From assembly GCA_963753245.1 (NCBI GenBank), contig CAVWBK010000006.1:62001-126000 (forward strand): 64,000 nt of DNA, in the 5' to 3' direction. Origin of the DNA: VRUE01 sp963753245. GTDB lineage: Bacteria > Actinomycetota > Thermoleophilia > Solirubrobacterales > 70-9. Within the stretch, counting starts at the first letter, position 1. Each line of letters begins with the position of its first letter. Made by a program: the position numbers and the translations under genes. A model generated the notes under the pieces. It was not told the origin of the DNA. It made no database searches and saw nothing but the letters and a program-made list of their open reading frames with translations. This document shows, piece after piece, positions 17,940-24,923 of the stretch.

Positions 17940-18920
17940 TCAGCGCTGGCCCGAGAGTGCTGGGGCGCCCCGGCGCTCGCCGCGCAGCGGTTCGCTGCCA
18001 CCGGGTTCAAGTGCAGTCCCGCGCGGCTCGAGGCGCCCCGCGGTGGCCACCGTCCAGAGCATCGCCAGCCAGGTCGCGGTGGCGAGGGCGACGTGGATCC
18101 AGACCAGCTCCCCGGGTAGCTTCAGCGCCCACTGGACGCCCCCTACGACGCCCTGCAGGACGAGCAGGCCGAGGACCAGCCCGAGCGGCTTCTGGGCGCG
18201 CCTATCGCCGCCTGGGCGGCGCAGCAGGAACCAGACCCCGATTGCCGCCAGGCCGAAGACCGTCGCAATCACGGCGTGGCGTTGAACGACCCATTCCAGG
18301 GTCTGGGAGCCCTTGAAGTCAAAACGGTGCACCAACTGCCCCGCGTGGGCGCCGGCGTGGGGGCCAGATGCGGTCGCAACAGTGCCGGCGGCGATCGTCA
18401 GTTGGCCGAGTGGGATCAGACACCGGACGGCCCAGACGCCGAGGCGATCGGCCGAGCGTCGCCGGTCCCAGGGCTCATATCGAGAGCACCAGGCGAGCGC
18501 GAAGGAGGCATCTAGAAGCAGCATCGAGAGCAGAAAGTGACTCATCACCAGACCCGGAGCGAGGTGGTACTCGACCACCAGAGCGCCGAGGATCGCCTGT
18601 CCCATCACCCCCAGGGGCAGCAGAACTCCGAACATCGCCAGGTGGGAGCGGTAGGGGCGGCGGAAGAAGGCGAGAACGGCGGCCGCGATCACCGCGAGGC
18701 CGACGAAGCCGGTCAGCACCCGGTTGCTGTACTCGATCACCGCGTGGTTGTTGAGCGGTGGCACCGCTTGCCCGTAGCACTTGGGCCAGTCCGGGCAGCC
18801 CAGGCCCGATCCGGTCAAGCGCACGGCGGCCCCGGTGAGGACGATCAGTGAGAGTCCAGCGAGGGCGACGAGTGCCACCTTGGCGTAGAGCTGTGGCGTG
18901 ATTTGCAGTCGCTCGCGCAT
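17940..18920 (-). CDS. ctaA: Heme A synthase (COX15/CtaA family)
   Basis: 326 residues with eight hydrophobic helices in two four-helix halves; converts heme O to heme A for the aa3 oxidase. The cysteine pair in GLGCPDWPKCYGQ follows the first helix, as in actinobacterial-type enzymes. Heme-ligand histidines are seen in LVMSHFLLS, VVQRHAVIAT and LVWIHVALAT. The first-half E-x-x-H-R motif reads IEYSNRVLTG, so Asn replaces His. I believe this variant occurs in other actinobacteria, but it deserves comparison. The C-terminal tail of about 40 residues is low complexity. Confidence 0.93.
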   Translation of the reverse strand: MRERLQITPQLYAKVALVALAGLSLIVLTGAAVRLTGSGLGCPDWPKCYGQAVPPLNNHAVIEYSNRVLTGFVGLAVIAAAVLAFFRRPYRSHLAMFGVLLPLGVMGQAILGALVVEYHLAPGLVMSHFLLSMLLLDASFALAWCSRYEPWDRRRSADRLGVWAVRCLIPLGQLTIAAGTVATASGPHAGAHAGQLVHRFDFKGSQTLEWVVQRHAVIATVFGLAAIGVWFLLRRPGGDRRAQKPLGLVLGLLVLQGVVGGVQWALKLPGELVWIHVALATATWLAMLWTVATAGRLEPRGTALEPGGSEPLRGERRGAPALSGQR

Positions 18921-18970
18921 CGCGAGGTTGATGATGCCAGCGCTTCGCGCCGGGGGCCGCCAGGAGCGGA

Positions 18971-19696
18971 TCAGCCGCCCTTGTTCTGGGCCCCGCCCGA
19001 AGCCGGCTTGCCCTGACCGCCGGCCCCGGTGCTTTCGGCGAGGTATTCGACCAGCTGTTCGATTTCCTTGGGGCTGAGTTTTTCGGCAAATTCCTGAGGC
19101 ATGACGTTGGCCGGGTAGCCCTTGGCGATCGAGGCGTTGGGGTCTTCGATTGATTCCTGGATCATTGCGGTGCTCTGGCCGGGCAGGACTTCGTCGAGAT
19201 CGGGGCCGGTCGTGCCCCCCGATTTGGCTGCTTTCAGGGTGTGGCAGCCACCGCAGCCGTTGTTGGCGAAGACCTGCGCGCCCGGGCCGCCGGGCACCTT
19301 GGGCGGAGCCGCGCCAGGGACGCCGGCGTACATGCCGACGTAGGCGGCGACGTCATCGAGATCCTGACCTTCGACGACATGAGGGGGCATCGAGACCGCG
19401 GCATCTTCGGTGACCGGCCGCGGCGAATCGACCTGCGCTTCGACCACTCCTTCGACCGTATCGCCGCCCTCCCCCGCGGCCCGCGCCGCGGCGAAGGCGT
19501 CATCGAGATTGGGGCCGACCTGAGCCGAGGTGCCGGCCTCCGCGAGTTCGTGACAGACCCCGCATTTTTGGATGAACAGCACCCGGCCGCGGGCGACATC
19601 GGCGGTGCTGGTACCGCAGCCTGATCCGAGCAGCGCGAGAGCACCCAGGGCGAGCAGGGCGAGCAGCGGTCGGGTGGGGGTCGAGAGCTTGGTCAT
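18971..19696 (-). CDS. Diheme cytochrome c lipoprotein
   Basis: 241 residues with signal sequence and lipobox (ALLGSGC), then two cytochrome c domains. The first has CGVCH with a distal Met in SMPPH; the second has CGGCH with a distal Met in NVMPQEF. Both heme-binding sites look intact. It is probably anchored outside the membrane and could feed electrons to the CuA site of the oxidase. The ATG at 19696 fits the signal peptide. A perfect 6-bp GC hairpin lies 3 bases before the start codon. A Gly/Lys/Gln-rich tail ends the protein. Confidence 0.9.
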   Translation of the reverse strand: MTKLSTPTRPLLALLALGALALLGSGCGTSTADVARGRVLFIQKCGVCHELAEAGTSAQVGPNLDDAFAAARAAGEGGDTVEGVVEAQVDSPRPVTEDAAVSMPPHVVEGQDLDDVAAYVGMYAGVPGAAPPKVPGGPGAQVFANNGCGGCHTLKAAKSGGTTGPDLDEVLPGQSTAMIQESIEDPNASIAKGYPANVMPQEFAEKLSPKEIEQLVEYLAESTGAGGQGKPASGGAQNKGG

Positions 19697-19698
19697 CT

Positions 19699-19713
19699 GG
19701 CGCGAAGCGCGCC
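19699..19713 (-). other. GC hairpin at the cytochrome c start codon
   Basis: GGCGCGAAGCGCGCC forms a perfect 6-bp stem with a 3-base loop. It ends 3 bases before the ATG of the diheme cytochrome c gene on the minus strand, in the place where a Shine-Dalgarno would be expected. It could limit ribosome access or simply be chance in GC-rich DNA. Confidence 0.35.
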
Positions 19714-19820
19714 TGAGTCTATATGTCGAGACGCCCCGAAAAGGGATTGGCGGGGCCGCGTGTCGGGTAGGCTTGCGGCGATCATCACGAACTCGTAGGC
19801 GACCTGAGACGAGGTGGCGA

Positions 19821-20222
19821 ATGCTTGTCGGAGAAGGCATGTCGGAGGTGGTCCTGACGATGGGCCCCGATCACACTCTGCGCGAGGCGGCCGAACAGAT
19901 GTCGGCCAAGAAGATCGGCGCGGCGCTGGTCGCAACCGATGAGAGCCCGGTGTCCTGCATCATCACCGAGCGCGACATCCTGCTCTCCCTGGGCGCTGGG
20001 GAGGACCCCGATCAAGAGCAGATCGGCGACCACATGAGCGCTGCCGTGATCGCGGCCTCTCCGCAGTGGAGTCTCGAGCGCGCGGCGGCAGAGATGTCGC
20101 GGCGCGGTATTCGCCACCTGGTCGTCTACGACGGTTCCGAGCTGGTCGGGGTTCTCTCGATGCGTGACATCGTTCGTGTCTGGACCACCGACGGGGCGAC
20201 CTCGGGCATGACCCCCGAGTAG
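19821..20222 (+). CDS. Two-CBS-domain protein
   Basis: 133 residues consisting of a CBS pair: first module about 8-62 (TLREAAEQMSAKKIGAALV ... CIITERDILLS), second about 70-125 (SLERAAAEMSRRGIRHLVVYDG ... GVLSMRDIVRVW). Shorter and with less spacer than the CBS protein at 0.85 kb. No catalytic domain; likely an adenosine-ligand sensor or a stress protein. Divergent from the cytochrome c gene and convergent with the ligand-poor oxidase operon. ATG 19821 chosen because the upstream frame is antisense-like and Arg/Ser-rich. Confidence 0.82.
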   Translation: MLVGEGMSEVVLTMGPDHTLREAAEQMSAKKIGAALVATDESPVSCIITERDILLSLGAGEDPDQEQIGDHMSAAVIAASPQWSLERAAAEMSRRGIRHLVVYDGSELVGVLSMRDIVRVWTTDGATSGMTPE

Positions 20223-20253
20223 GGCTGCGCTGCTGCCTGGGAGCTGCTCGCGC

Positions 20254-20544
20254 TCAGCGCTTCGGAGGGTGAATCTTCTCGACCGGGAGCACCGCACCAC
20301 GAATGCGCTGCTTGCGTCGCAGGCTGAAGAAGTCGCGAACCGAGTCGCGGGTCAGCGCTCGCAGGGTGAAGAGGGCGACGATCACGCCGATCACCGCGTA
20401 GATCCAGCCGCGGACCAACAGGTGCTCAGCGTAGATTCCGCAGACGGCAAGGGCTAGGGAGAAGGCGAGGAGGGCCGGTAGCCAGGAGGAGCGAGGCGCG
20501 TAAATTAGCTCACCGGGCTCTGGGATCTCTCGATGCTCACTCAT
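20254..20544 (-). CDS. Small two-helix membrane protein, last gene of the oxidase-like operon
   Basis: 96 residues. The acidic N-terminus (EHREIPEPGELIYAPRSSW) is followed by two transmembrane helices (about 22-38 and 45-63) and a basic tail (RRKQRIRG...HPPKR). Its size and position suggest a small subunit-IV-like or accessory subunit, but there is no recognisable family motif. The start codon overlaps the stop of the 36-residue gene upstream (TGATG), so translation is coupled. It belongs to the operon encoding the ligand-poor subunit I and II homologues and ctaB. Confidence 0.7.
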   Translation of the reverse strand: MSEHREIPEPGELIYAPRSSWLPALLAFSLALAVCGIYAEHLLVRGWIYAVIGVIVALFTLRALTRDSVRDFFSLRRKQRIRGAVLPVEKIHPPKR

Positions 20545-20654
20545 CAGGCGATGTAGATATAGGCGGCGATGAAGCAGAGGGCGAAGATGGCGGTCGCGAA
20601 CCCGGCGGCCAAAAGGCCGACGCTCAGATTCCGTCTCGCTGTCTCGCGATCCAC
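20544..20654 (-). CDS. 36-residue single-helix membrane protein
   Basis: Short GTG-started gene encoding a charged N-terminus (VDRETARRN) and one transmembrane helix (about 11-35, ending AAYIYIA). It starts 13 bp after the ctaB stop and overlaps the next start by one base. Size and topology match tiny accessory subunits of respiratory complexes. The evidence is position, coupling and hydrophobicity; no homologue is recognised. Confidence 0.6.
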   Translation of the reverse strand: MDRETARRNLSVGLLAAGFATAIFALCFIAAYIYIA

Positions 20655-20667
20655 GGTCGAATTTCTA

Positions 20668-21561
20668 CTAGAAGAGCCGGTCGAGGGGCATCGAGGTGAA
20701 GAGCAGCGCCAGATAGGCGAGCGAGAAGAGGTAGGTGCGCAGAGCCCAGCGCCGTTCGGCACTGCGCAGCAGGCGCACCGCGCAATAGATGAATCCTGCC
20801 CCCAGGGTCATCGAGACGATCAGGTACTCGACGTGAAAGCCCCCGGCGCAGAAGGGGAGCTGGGTGACCACGTAGAGGAGCAACGTGTAGAGGAGGATCT
20901 GGCGGCGGGTCTCCGCCTCGCCACGAACGACGGGCAGCATCGGCACGCCGACCTTGGCGTACTCGTCCTTCATCAGCAGGGATAGCGCCCAAAAATGCGG
21001 GGGGGTCCAAAAGAAGACGATCGCGAAGAGAAACAGCGCGGTGCCGTCGAGGCCGCCGGTCACGGCCGCCCAGGCGACCAACGGCGGCACCGCACCGGCG
21101 GCACCGCCGATCACGATGTTCTGCGGCGTGGTGCGCTTCAGCCAAAGCGTGTAGACGAACACGTAGCCGAGAAGACCGCTGAGCGAAAGGGCCGCAGCGA
21201 GCGGATTGACGGTCAGCGCGAGCAGGGCGAAGGAGAGTGCCCCGAGCAGGGTGCCGAAAGCAATCGCGGCGCCGGGGCGGATGCGGCCCGCAGCGACGGG
21301 ACGATCGGCGGTGCGCGCCATGAGGCGATCGATATCGCGATCGACCGCGTGGTTGATTGCGCCGGCTCCGCCGGCCGATAGCGCCCCACCCAGACAGGTG
21401 AGGAAGACGAGGCCGATCGAGGGATCGCCGGCTACATACATCGTCGTTACCGTGGTCAGCAGGAGGAGCGACTGGACCCGCGGCTTGGTCAGGGTCAGGT
21501 AATCACGAAGGAGCGAGTGCGCCAGCGGGCGATCGATCGCAGCGGTTTGTGCGCCGCTCAT
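20668..21561 (-). CDS. ctaB: Protoheme IX farnesyltransferase (heme O synthase)
   Basis: 297 residues of the UbiA prenyltransferase superfamily with about eight to nine membrane helices. Transfers farnesyl to heme B to make heme O, the precursor used by ctaA. LTLTKPRVQSLLLL at the N-terminus and the Asp-rich motif NHAVDRDIDRLMARTADRPV are diagnostic. Starts 7 bp after the stop of the subunit I homologue on the same strand, so it is cotranscribed with the ligand-poor oxidase-like pair rather than with coxBAC. Confidence 0.95.
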   Translation of the reverse strand: MSGAQTAAIDRPLAHSLLRDYLTLTKPRVQSLLLLTTVTTMYVAGDPSIGLVFLTCLGGALSAGGAGAINHAVDRDIDRLMARTADRPVAAGRIRPGAAIAFGTLLGALSFALLALTVNPLAAALSLSGLLGYVFVYTLWLKRTTPQNIVIGGAAGAVPPLVAWAAVTGGLDGTALFLFAIVFFWTPPHFWALSLLMKDEYAKVGVPMLPVVRGEAETRRQILLYTLLLYVVTQLPFCAGGFHVEYLIVSMTLGAGFIYCAVRLLRSAERRWALRTYLFSLAYLALLFTSMPLDRLF

Positions 21562-21568
21562 AAGCGAA

Positions 21569-23248
21569 TCAGCCTACCGGCTGCGATTCGCGCGCCGACT
21601 CGTGTTCGGCGCGCTGGGTGCTGTGCGCGATCGCCTCGCGGATGTCGCGCAAGGGGCGGGGACTGCGCACGTCGGGCAGGACGTCGAAGTTGTGCGGGTC
21701 AGGCGGCGAGAGCGCGAACCACTCAAGCGTCTCTCCGCCCCAGGGATCATGGCCGGCCTCGGCGCCCCCGGTGCGGCTCACCACCGCGTTGACCAGGGTC
21801 ATGATGATTCCGGCGGCGAGGACGAAGGTGCCGATCGAGGCGATCAGGTTGTAGGTCGAGACTCCGGTCCCGGCGAAGTACTTGTAGGCATCGGCTACCT
21901 CGCCCTGCTCGGTGCCGGCGAGGAACAGCGGAACGAAGGCAAGAAGGATGCCGACCACCATCGTCCAGAAAGAGATCCGAGCGAGGTTTTCTCCCATCGT
22001 GCGACCGGTCATCTTCGGGAACCAGTAGTGCAGCGCGGCGAAGCCGCCGAAGACCGAACCGCCGACCAGCGCAAAGTGGGTCGCCGCGGTCGCATCGACA
22101 GTGTTCGCGAGCCGCCAGGCGACGGCGACCAGCGAGTGCGAGATCTCGGCACCGAGCCCGATCGAGATCATCGAGATAGCTCCTGCGGCGAAGAGCAGTG
22201 GTGCTCGCATCCGGATCGTGCCCCCGATCAGAGTCGCGATCAGGTTGAAGAGGATCAGACCGAAGGGCACGATCAAGGCCAGCGACATGATCATCGCGAA
22301 GTACATCCAGCCGATCCCGATCGGTGCGGTCAGCATGTTCTGCATCCAGGCGAGAGTCCCGAGAACCGCAATCGCGACCAGCGAGCCGATCGTAACCTCC
22401 CGGTTGAACAGCGGTTTGCGCGCGAAGGCGGGCACGATTTCGGCGATCGCGCCGAGCGCCGTGATCAGGATCAGCATGTAGGTGCCGGTGAAGAAGATCC
22501 AGCTCAGATGCTGCCAGAGCAGCGGCGCACCGCCGGAACCGTCGGCGAAGAAGATGCCGTCGAAGTTGCGGTCGATGAACAACATCGTGATCGCGGCGAG
22601 CATCACCGGCCCGATGACGAGCAAAAGCCAGGAGCAGATGGCCCCGGCCCAGGAAAAGATCGGCAATCGACGCCAGGCCATCCCCGGCGCCCGCAGGTTG
22701 CGCATCGTCGTCGTCAGGTCGATCGCCAAGAGGACGAAGCCGAGGGTGGCGAGGCCGGTCGCCGAGGCCCAGGCGTCGACCCCGTCATTGGGCAGAAAGG
22801 CCAGCTCTGAGAGCGGCGGGAGCGGGTTGACCCCGGCCTCGGAGGGGGTGAAGAGAAAACCCGAGTAGAGCACCGTTGCACCCGCGATCACCAGCCAAGC
22901 TCCGATCTGGCCGAGCCGCGGTAGGGCCGTCCCGCGAGCGCCGATCTGCAGCGGCAGCAGGTAATAGAAGAGACCGAGCGCCAGCGGGATCGCGAAGAAG
23001 AAGATCGCCGTCGCCCCATACAGCGAGAGCATGCGGTTGAAGCCGACCGGCGTCAGGAAGGTGTTCTCGGGGATCGCGAGCTGCAGCCGCATCAGCAGCA
23101 GCTCGACCAGGGCGATGAAGAGGAAGCCGAGCGCCGCGCAGATCAGGATGCGACCGACGTCCTTATGGCCGGCGCTGGTCGCGATCTTGACCCAACCCAC
23201 CTGCTGCTTTGGATAGCCGTCTACGACCAGCTCAGGAGCAGTGCTCAT
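21569..23248 (-). CDS. Heme-copper oxidase subunit I homologue lacking most metal ligands
   Basis: 559 residues, twelve-helix subunit I fold, clearly homologous to the coxA product in this window. Ungapped local alignments show these changes: low-spin heme His152 is Y77 (MLSLYGAT); CuB His328 is T254 and cross-link Tyr332 is M258 (WIFFTGTYM); CuB His377/His378 are Q303/N304 (AWMQNML); heme a3 His464 is A389. Only the second low-spin position is kept, as H391 (ATHFALVGG). Fold motifs such as IGARGTALPRL, FARKPLF and LHYWFPKMTGR are intact, and the frame is unbroken. O2 reduction is therefore improbable; one low-spin heme is conceivable. Overlaps the subunit II homologue by 4 bases. Confidence 0.9.
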   Translation of the reverse strand: MSTAPELVVDGYPKQQVGWVKIATSAGHKDVGRILICAALGFLFIALVELLLMRLQLAIPENTFLTPVGFNRMLSLYGATAIFFFAIPLALGLFYYLLPLQIGARGTALPRLGQIGAWLVIAGATVLYSGFLFTPSEAGVNPLPPLSELAFLPNDGVDAWASATGLATLGFVLLAIDLTTTMRNLRAPGMAWRRLPIFSWAGAICSWLLLVIGPVMLAAITMLFIDRNFDGIFFADGSGGAPLLWQHLSWIFFTGTYMLILITALGAIAEIVPAFARKPLFNREVTIGSLVAIAVLGTLAWMQNMLTAPIGIGWMYFAMIMSLALIVPFGLILFNLIATLIGGTIRMRAPLLFAAGAISMISIGLGAEISHSLVAVAWRLANTVDATAATHFALVGGSVFGGFAALHYWFPKMTGRTMGENLARISFWTMVVGILLAFVPLFLAGTEQGEVADAYKYFAGTGVSTYNLIASIGTFVLAAGIIMTLVNAVVSRTGGAEAGHDPWGGETLEWFALSPPDPHNFDVLPDVRSPRPLRDIREAIAHSTQRAEHESARESQPVG

Positions 23249-23943
23249 GGCACCTTATTTTCCTTGATCAGACCGACCACCCTGTCCTGGGCAGATTGGA
23301 TCTCGGACTTCTGCTTCTTGATGAAGGCTTCGTATTCTTCGGCGGAGACGACGTCCACTTCGGTGCGCATCGCAGCGTAGCCCTGGCCCGAGAAGGTTGA
23401 GGCCTGGCCGTCATAGGCACCTTCCCGATCGGCGCGGAAGAAGATTTGGGTGTGCTTCCCGGGGACGGCGTCGCGCTTGGCTGCCAGTTCGGGCACGTCC
23501 CAGGTGTGGATCACGTCGGTGGAAACGAGGTCGAGGTCAACCGTGGTGTCGACCGGAACGACGAGTTTGTAATACGAGAAGGCTTTGTTGGGGTAGGCAT
23601 ATCGCCACAACCACTGCTGGCCGGTGACTTCGATCTTAAGCGGTTCGGAATGGGCCACCTGCAGACCGTCGGGTCCGGTCGCCGGCACTTCGCGTGCCTT
23701 GTTGGTGAAGACGATGCCGAGCACGAGAATCACCGCGGCGAACAGTGTGAGCGCCCCCCCGACGCGGAACTGGATTCGTCGCCCGCCCTTGATCTGCCTC
23801 GGCGTTGCGCCCCGCTCGCTGCGGTAGCGGCGCAGGGCGTAGAAGAGCGCCAGGTTGACCGCGATGATCACGATCGCGGCGGCGAGGACACCGATCCACA
23901 TCAGAGTGTTGATTTCGTGCGTGGCAGGAGAATGGGGCGCCAA
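23245..23943 (-). CDS. Cytochrome oxidase subunit II homologue without a CuA site
   Basis: 232 residues with two transmembrane helices (about 12-38 and 62-80) and a cupredoxin-like domain retaining GQQWLWRYAYPN and DVIHTWDVPELAAKRDAVPG. The CuA loop aligned with coxB (CTELCGFGHATM) reads ASTFSGQGYAAM: both Cys become A181 and S185, Glu becomes T183, His becomes Y189, and only H146 and M192 remain. The C-terminal tail is a charged helix. Start is TTG at 23943, supported by AGGATGG about 8 bases upstream; an ATG at 23901 would remove the first 14 residues. First gene of the operon. Confidence 0.88.
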   Translation of the reverse strand: MAPHSPATHEINTLMWIGVLAAAIVIIAVNLALFYALRRYRSERGATPRQIKGGRRIQFRVGGALTLFAAVILVLGIVFTNKAREVPATGPDGLQVAHSEPLKIEVTGQQWLWRYAYPNKAFSYYKLVVPVDTTVDLDLVSTDVIHTWDVPELAAKRDAVPGKHTQIFFRADREGAYDGQASTFSGQGYAAMRTEVDVVSAEEYEAFIKKQKSEIQSAQDRVVGLIKENKVP

Positions 23944-23971
23944 AGCGCGGCCATCCTATACTCGCGCGCTG

Positions 23972-24916
23972 ATGCGGAGTCCCCTGCGGTCATCTCCGGC
24001 GCTTCGGGTGGCGTTGCGGGCCGGCGCGGCCGGCGCGCTCGCCTCCGCGGTGACCGTTCCCCTGCTGCGCCGCCGTGCCCGGATCCCGGCGCCGTTGACG
24101 ATCGCTGCCTGCGCCATGGGGCCGCTATCGATCGCCGTACTGCAGCCGCGCTCGCGGCGCCGTGACGTGGCCCTCTTCGCGATGCAGATGTGGGCTTTCA
24201 TCATGGTCCATGAGCTCCCCTACGACAATCCCGAGCGCCTGCGCAGCCGCCTGCGCAGCCACTACCCGATCGTTCTTGATCGGGCGATCGGGCTCGGTCG
24301 CCTTCCCAACGTGCGCCTGCAGCGCCGCCTCGCCCGCCTGCCGCGGGTGGGCGTCCTGAACCGCGCTTTGACCTGGGTCCACTGGCTCTGGTTTTTTGAG
24401 CCCTACTGCGCACTGCTTTTCATCCTCCTGCGCCATCCCGAGCACTTCCCGCGCGCGGCGCGACGACTCGCGGCGGTTTTTGACGTCGGCTGCATCGCAT
24501 ACTTCGCCGTGCCCACCTCGCCGCCCTGGTGGGCCTCAGAGCAGGAGCTGACCAGCGAAGAGGTGCGGCGGATCATGGTCGAGGTCGGCGAGCAGACCTG
24601 GGGCGGCGCCTGGCCGCGCATGTACTCCGCTCTCGGCGGCAACCCGTGGGCGGCGATGCCCTCTCTTCATTTCGCCACCTCGGTGGTCGCCGCCCGGGCC
24701 CTGGCCGGGACCGGCCGTGGACCGGGAGCCGCCGGTTGGGCCTACGCGCTCACCCTCGGCTTCGCCCTCGTCTACCTCGGTGAGCACTACGTCACCGACC
24801 TGGTCGCGGGCGCGGCTTTGGTCGAGGTCATCCAGCGCGCCGAGCCGTTAGCCGAACCGCTGGTTCTGGGTGCCAACCGCGGCCTACTTCGCTTGGAGCG
24901 GGTCGCGAACGGGTAG
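23972..24916 (+). CDS. PAP2-superfamily membrane protein (AUR1/inositol-phosphotransferase-like)
   Basis: 314 residues with about six hydrophobic segments. The acid-phosphatase-type catalytic elements are MPSLHFATS (motif 2 His) and GEHYVTDLVAG (motif 3 His and Asp). The first motif region is the PTSPPWWA/Arg stretch typical of the PAP2_3 branch. Probably acts on a phospholipid or polyprenyl phosphate at the outer membrane face. The ATG at 23972 sits 28 bp from the divergent TTG of the subunit II homologue, so the promoters must overlap. Eight bases after its stop a second membrane protein gene begins. Confidence 0.82.
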   Translation: MRSPLRSSPALRVALRAGAAGALASAVTVPLLRRRARIPAPLTIAACAMGPLSIAVLQPRSRRRDVALFAMQMWAFIMVHELPYDNPERLRSRLRSHYPIVLDRAIGLGRLPNVRLQRRLARLPRVGVLNRALTWVHWLWFFEPYCALLFILLRHPEHFPRAARRLAAVFDVGCIAYFAVPTSPPWWASEQELTSEEVRRIMVEVGEQTWGGAWPRMYSALGGNPWAAMPSLHFATSVVAARALAGTGRGPGAAGWAYALTLGFALVYLGEHYVTDLVAGAALVEVIQRAEPLAEPLVLGANRGLLRLERVANG

Positions 24917-24923
24917 CTTTCTG

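Noticed and set aside
21602..22810. 402-residue plus-strand frame opposite the subunit I homologue
   Set aside because: Composition is charged and repetitive as expected for a shadow of a membrane protein gene; the opposite strand shows the conserved oxidase fold.
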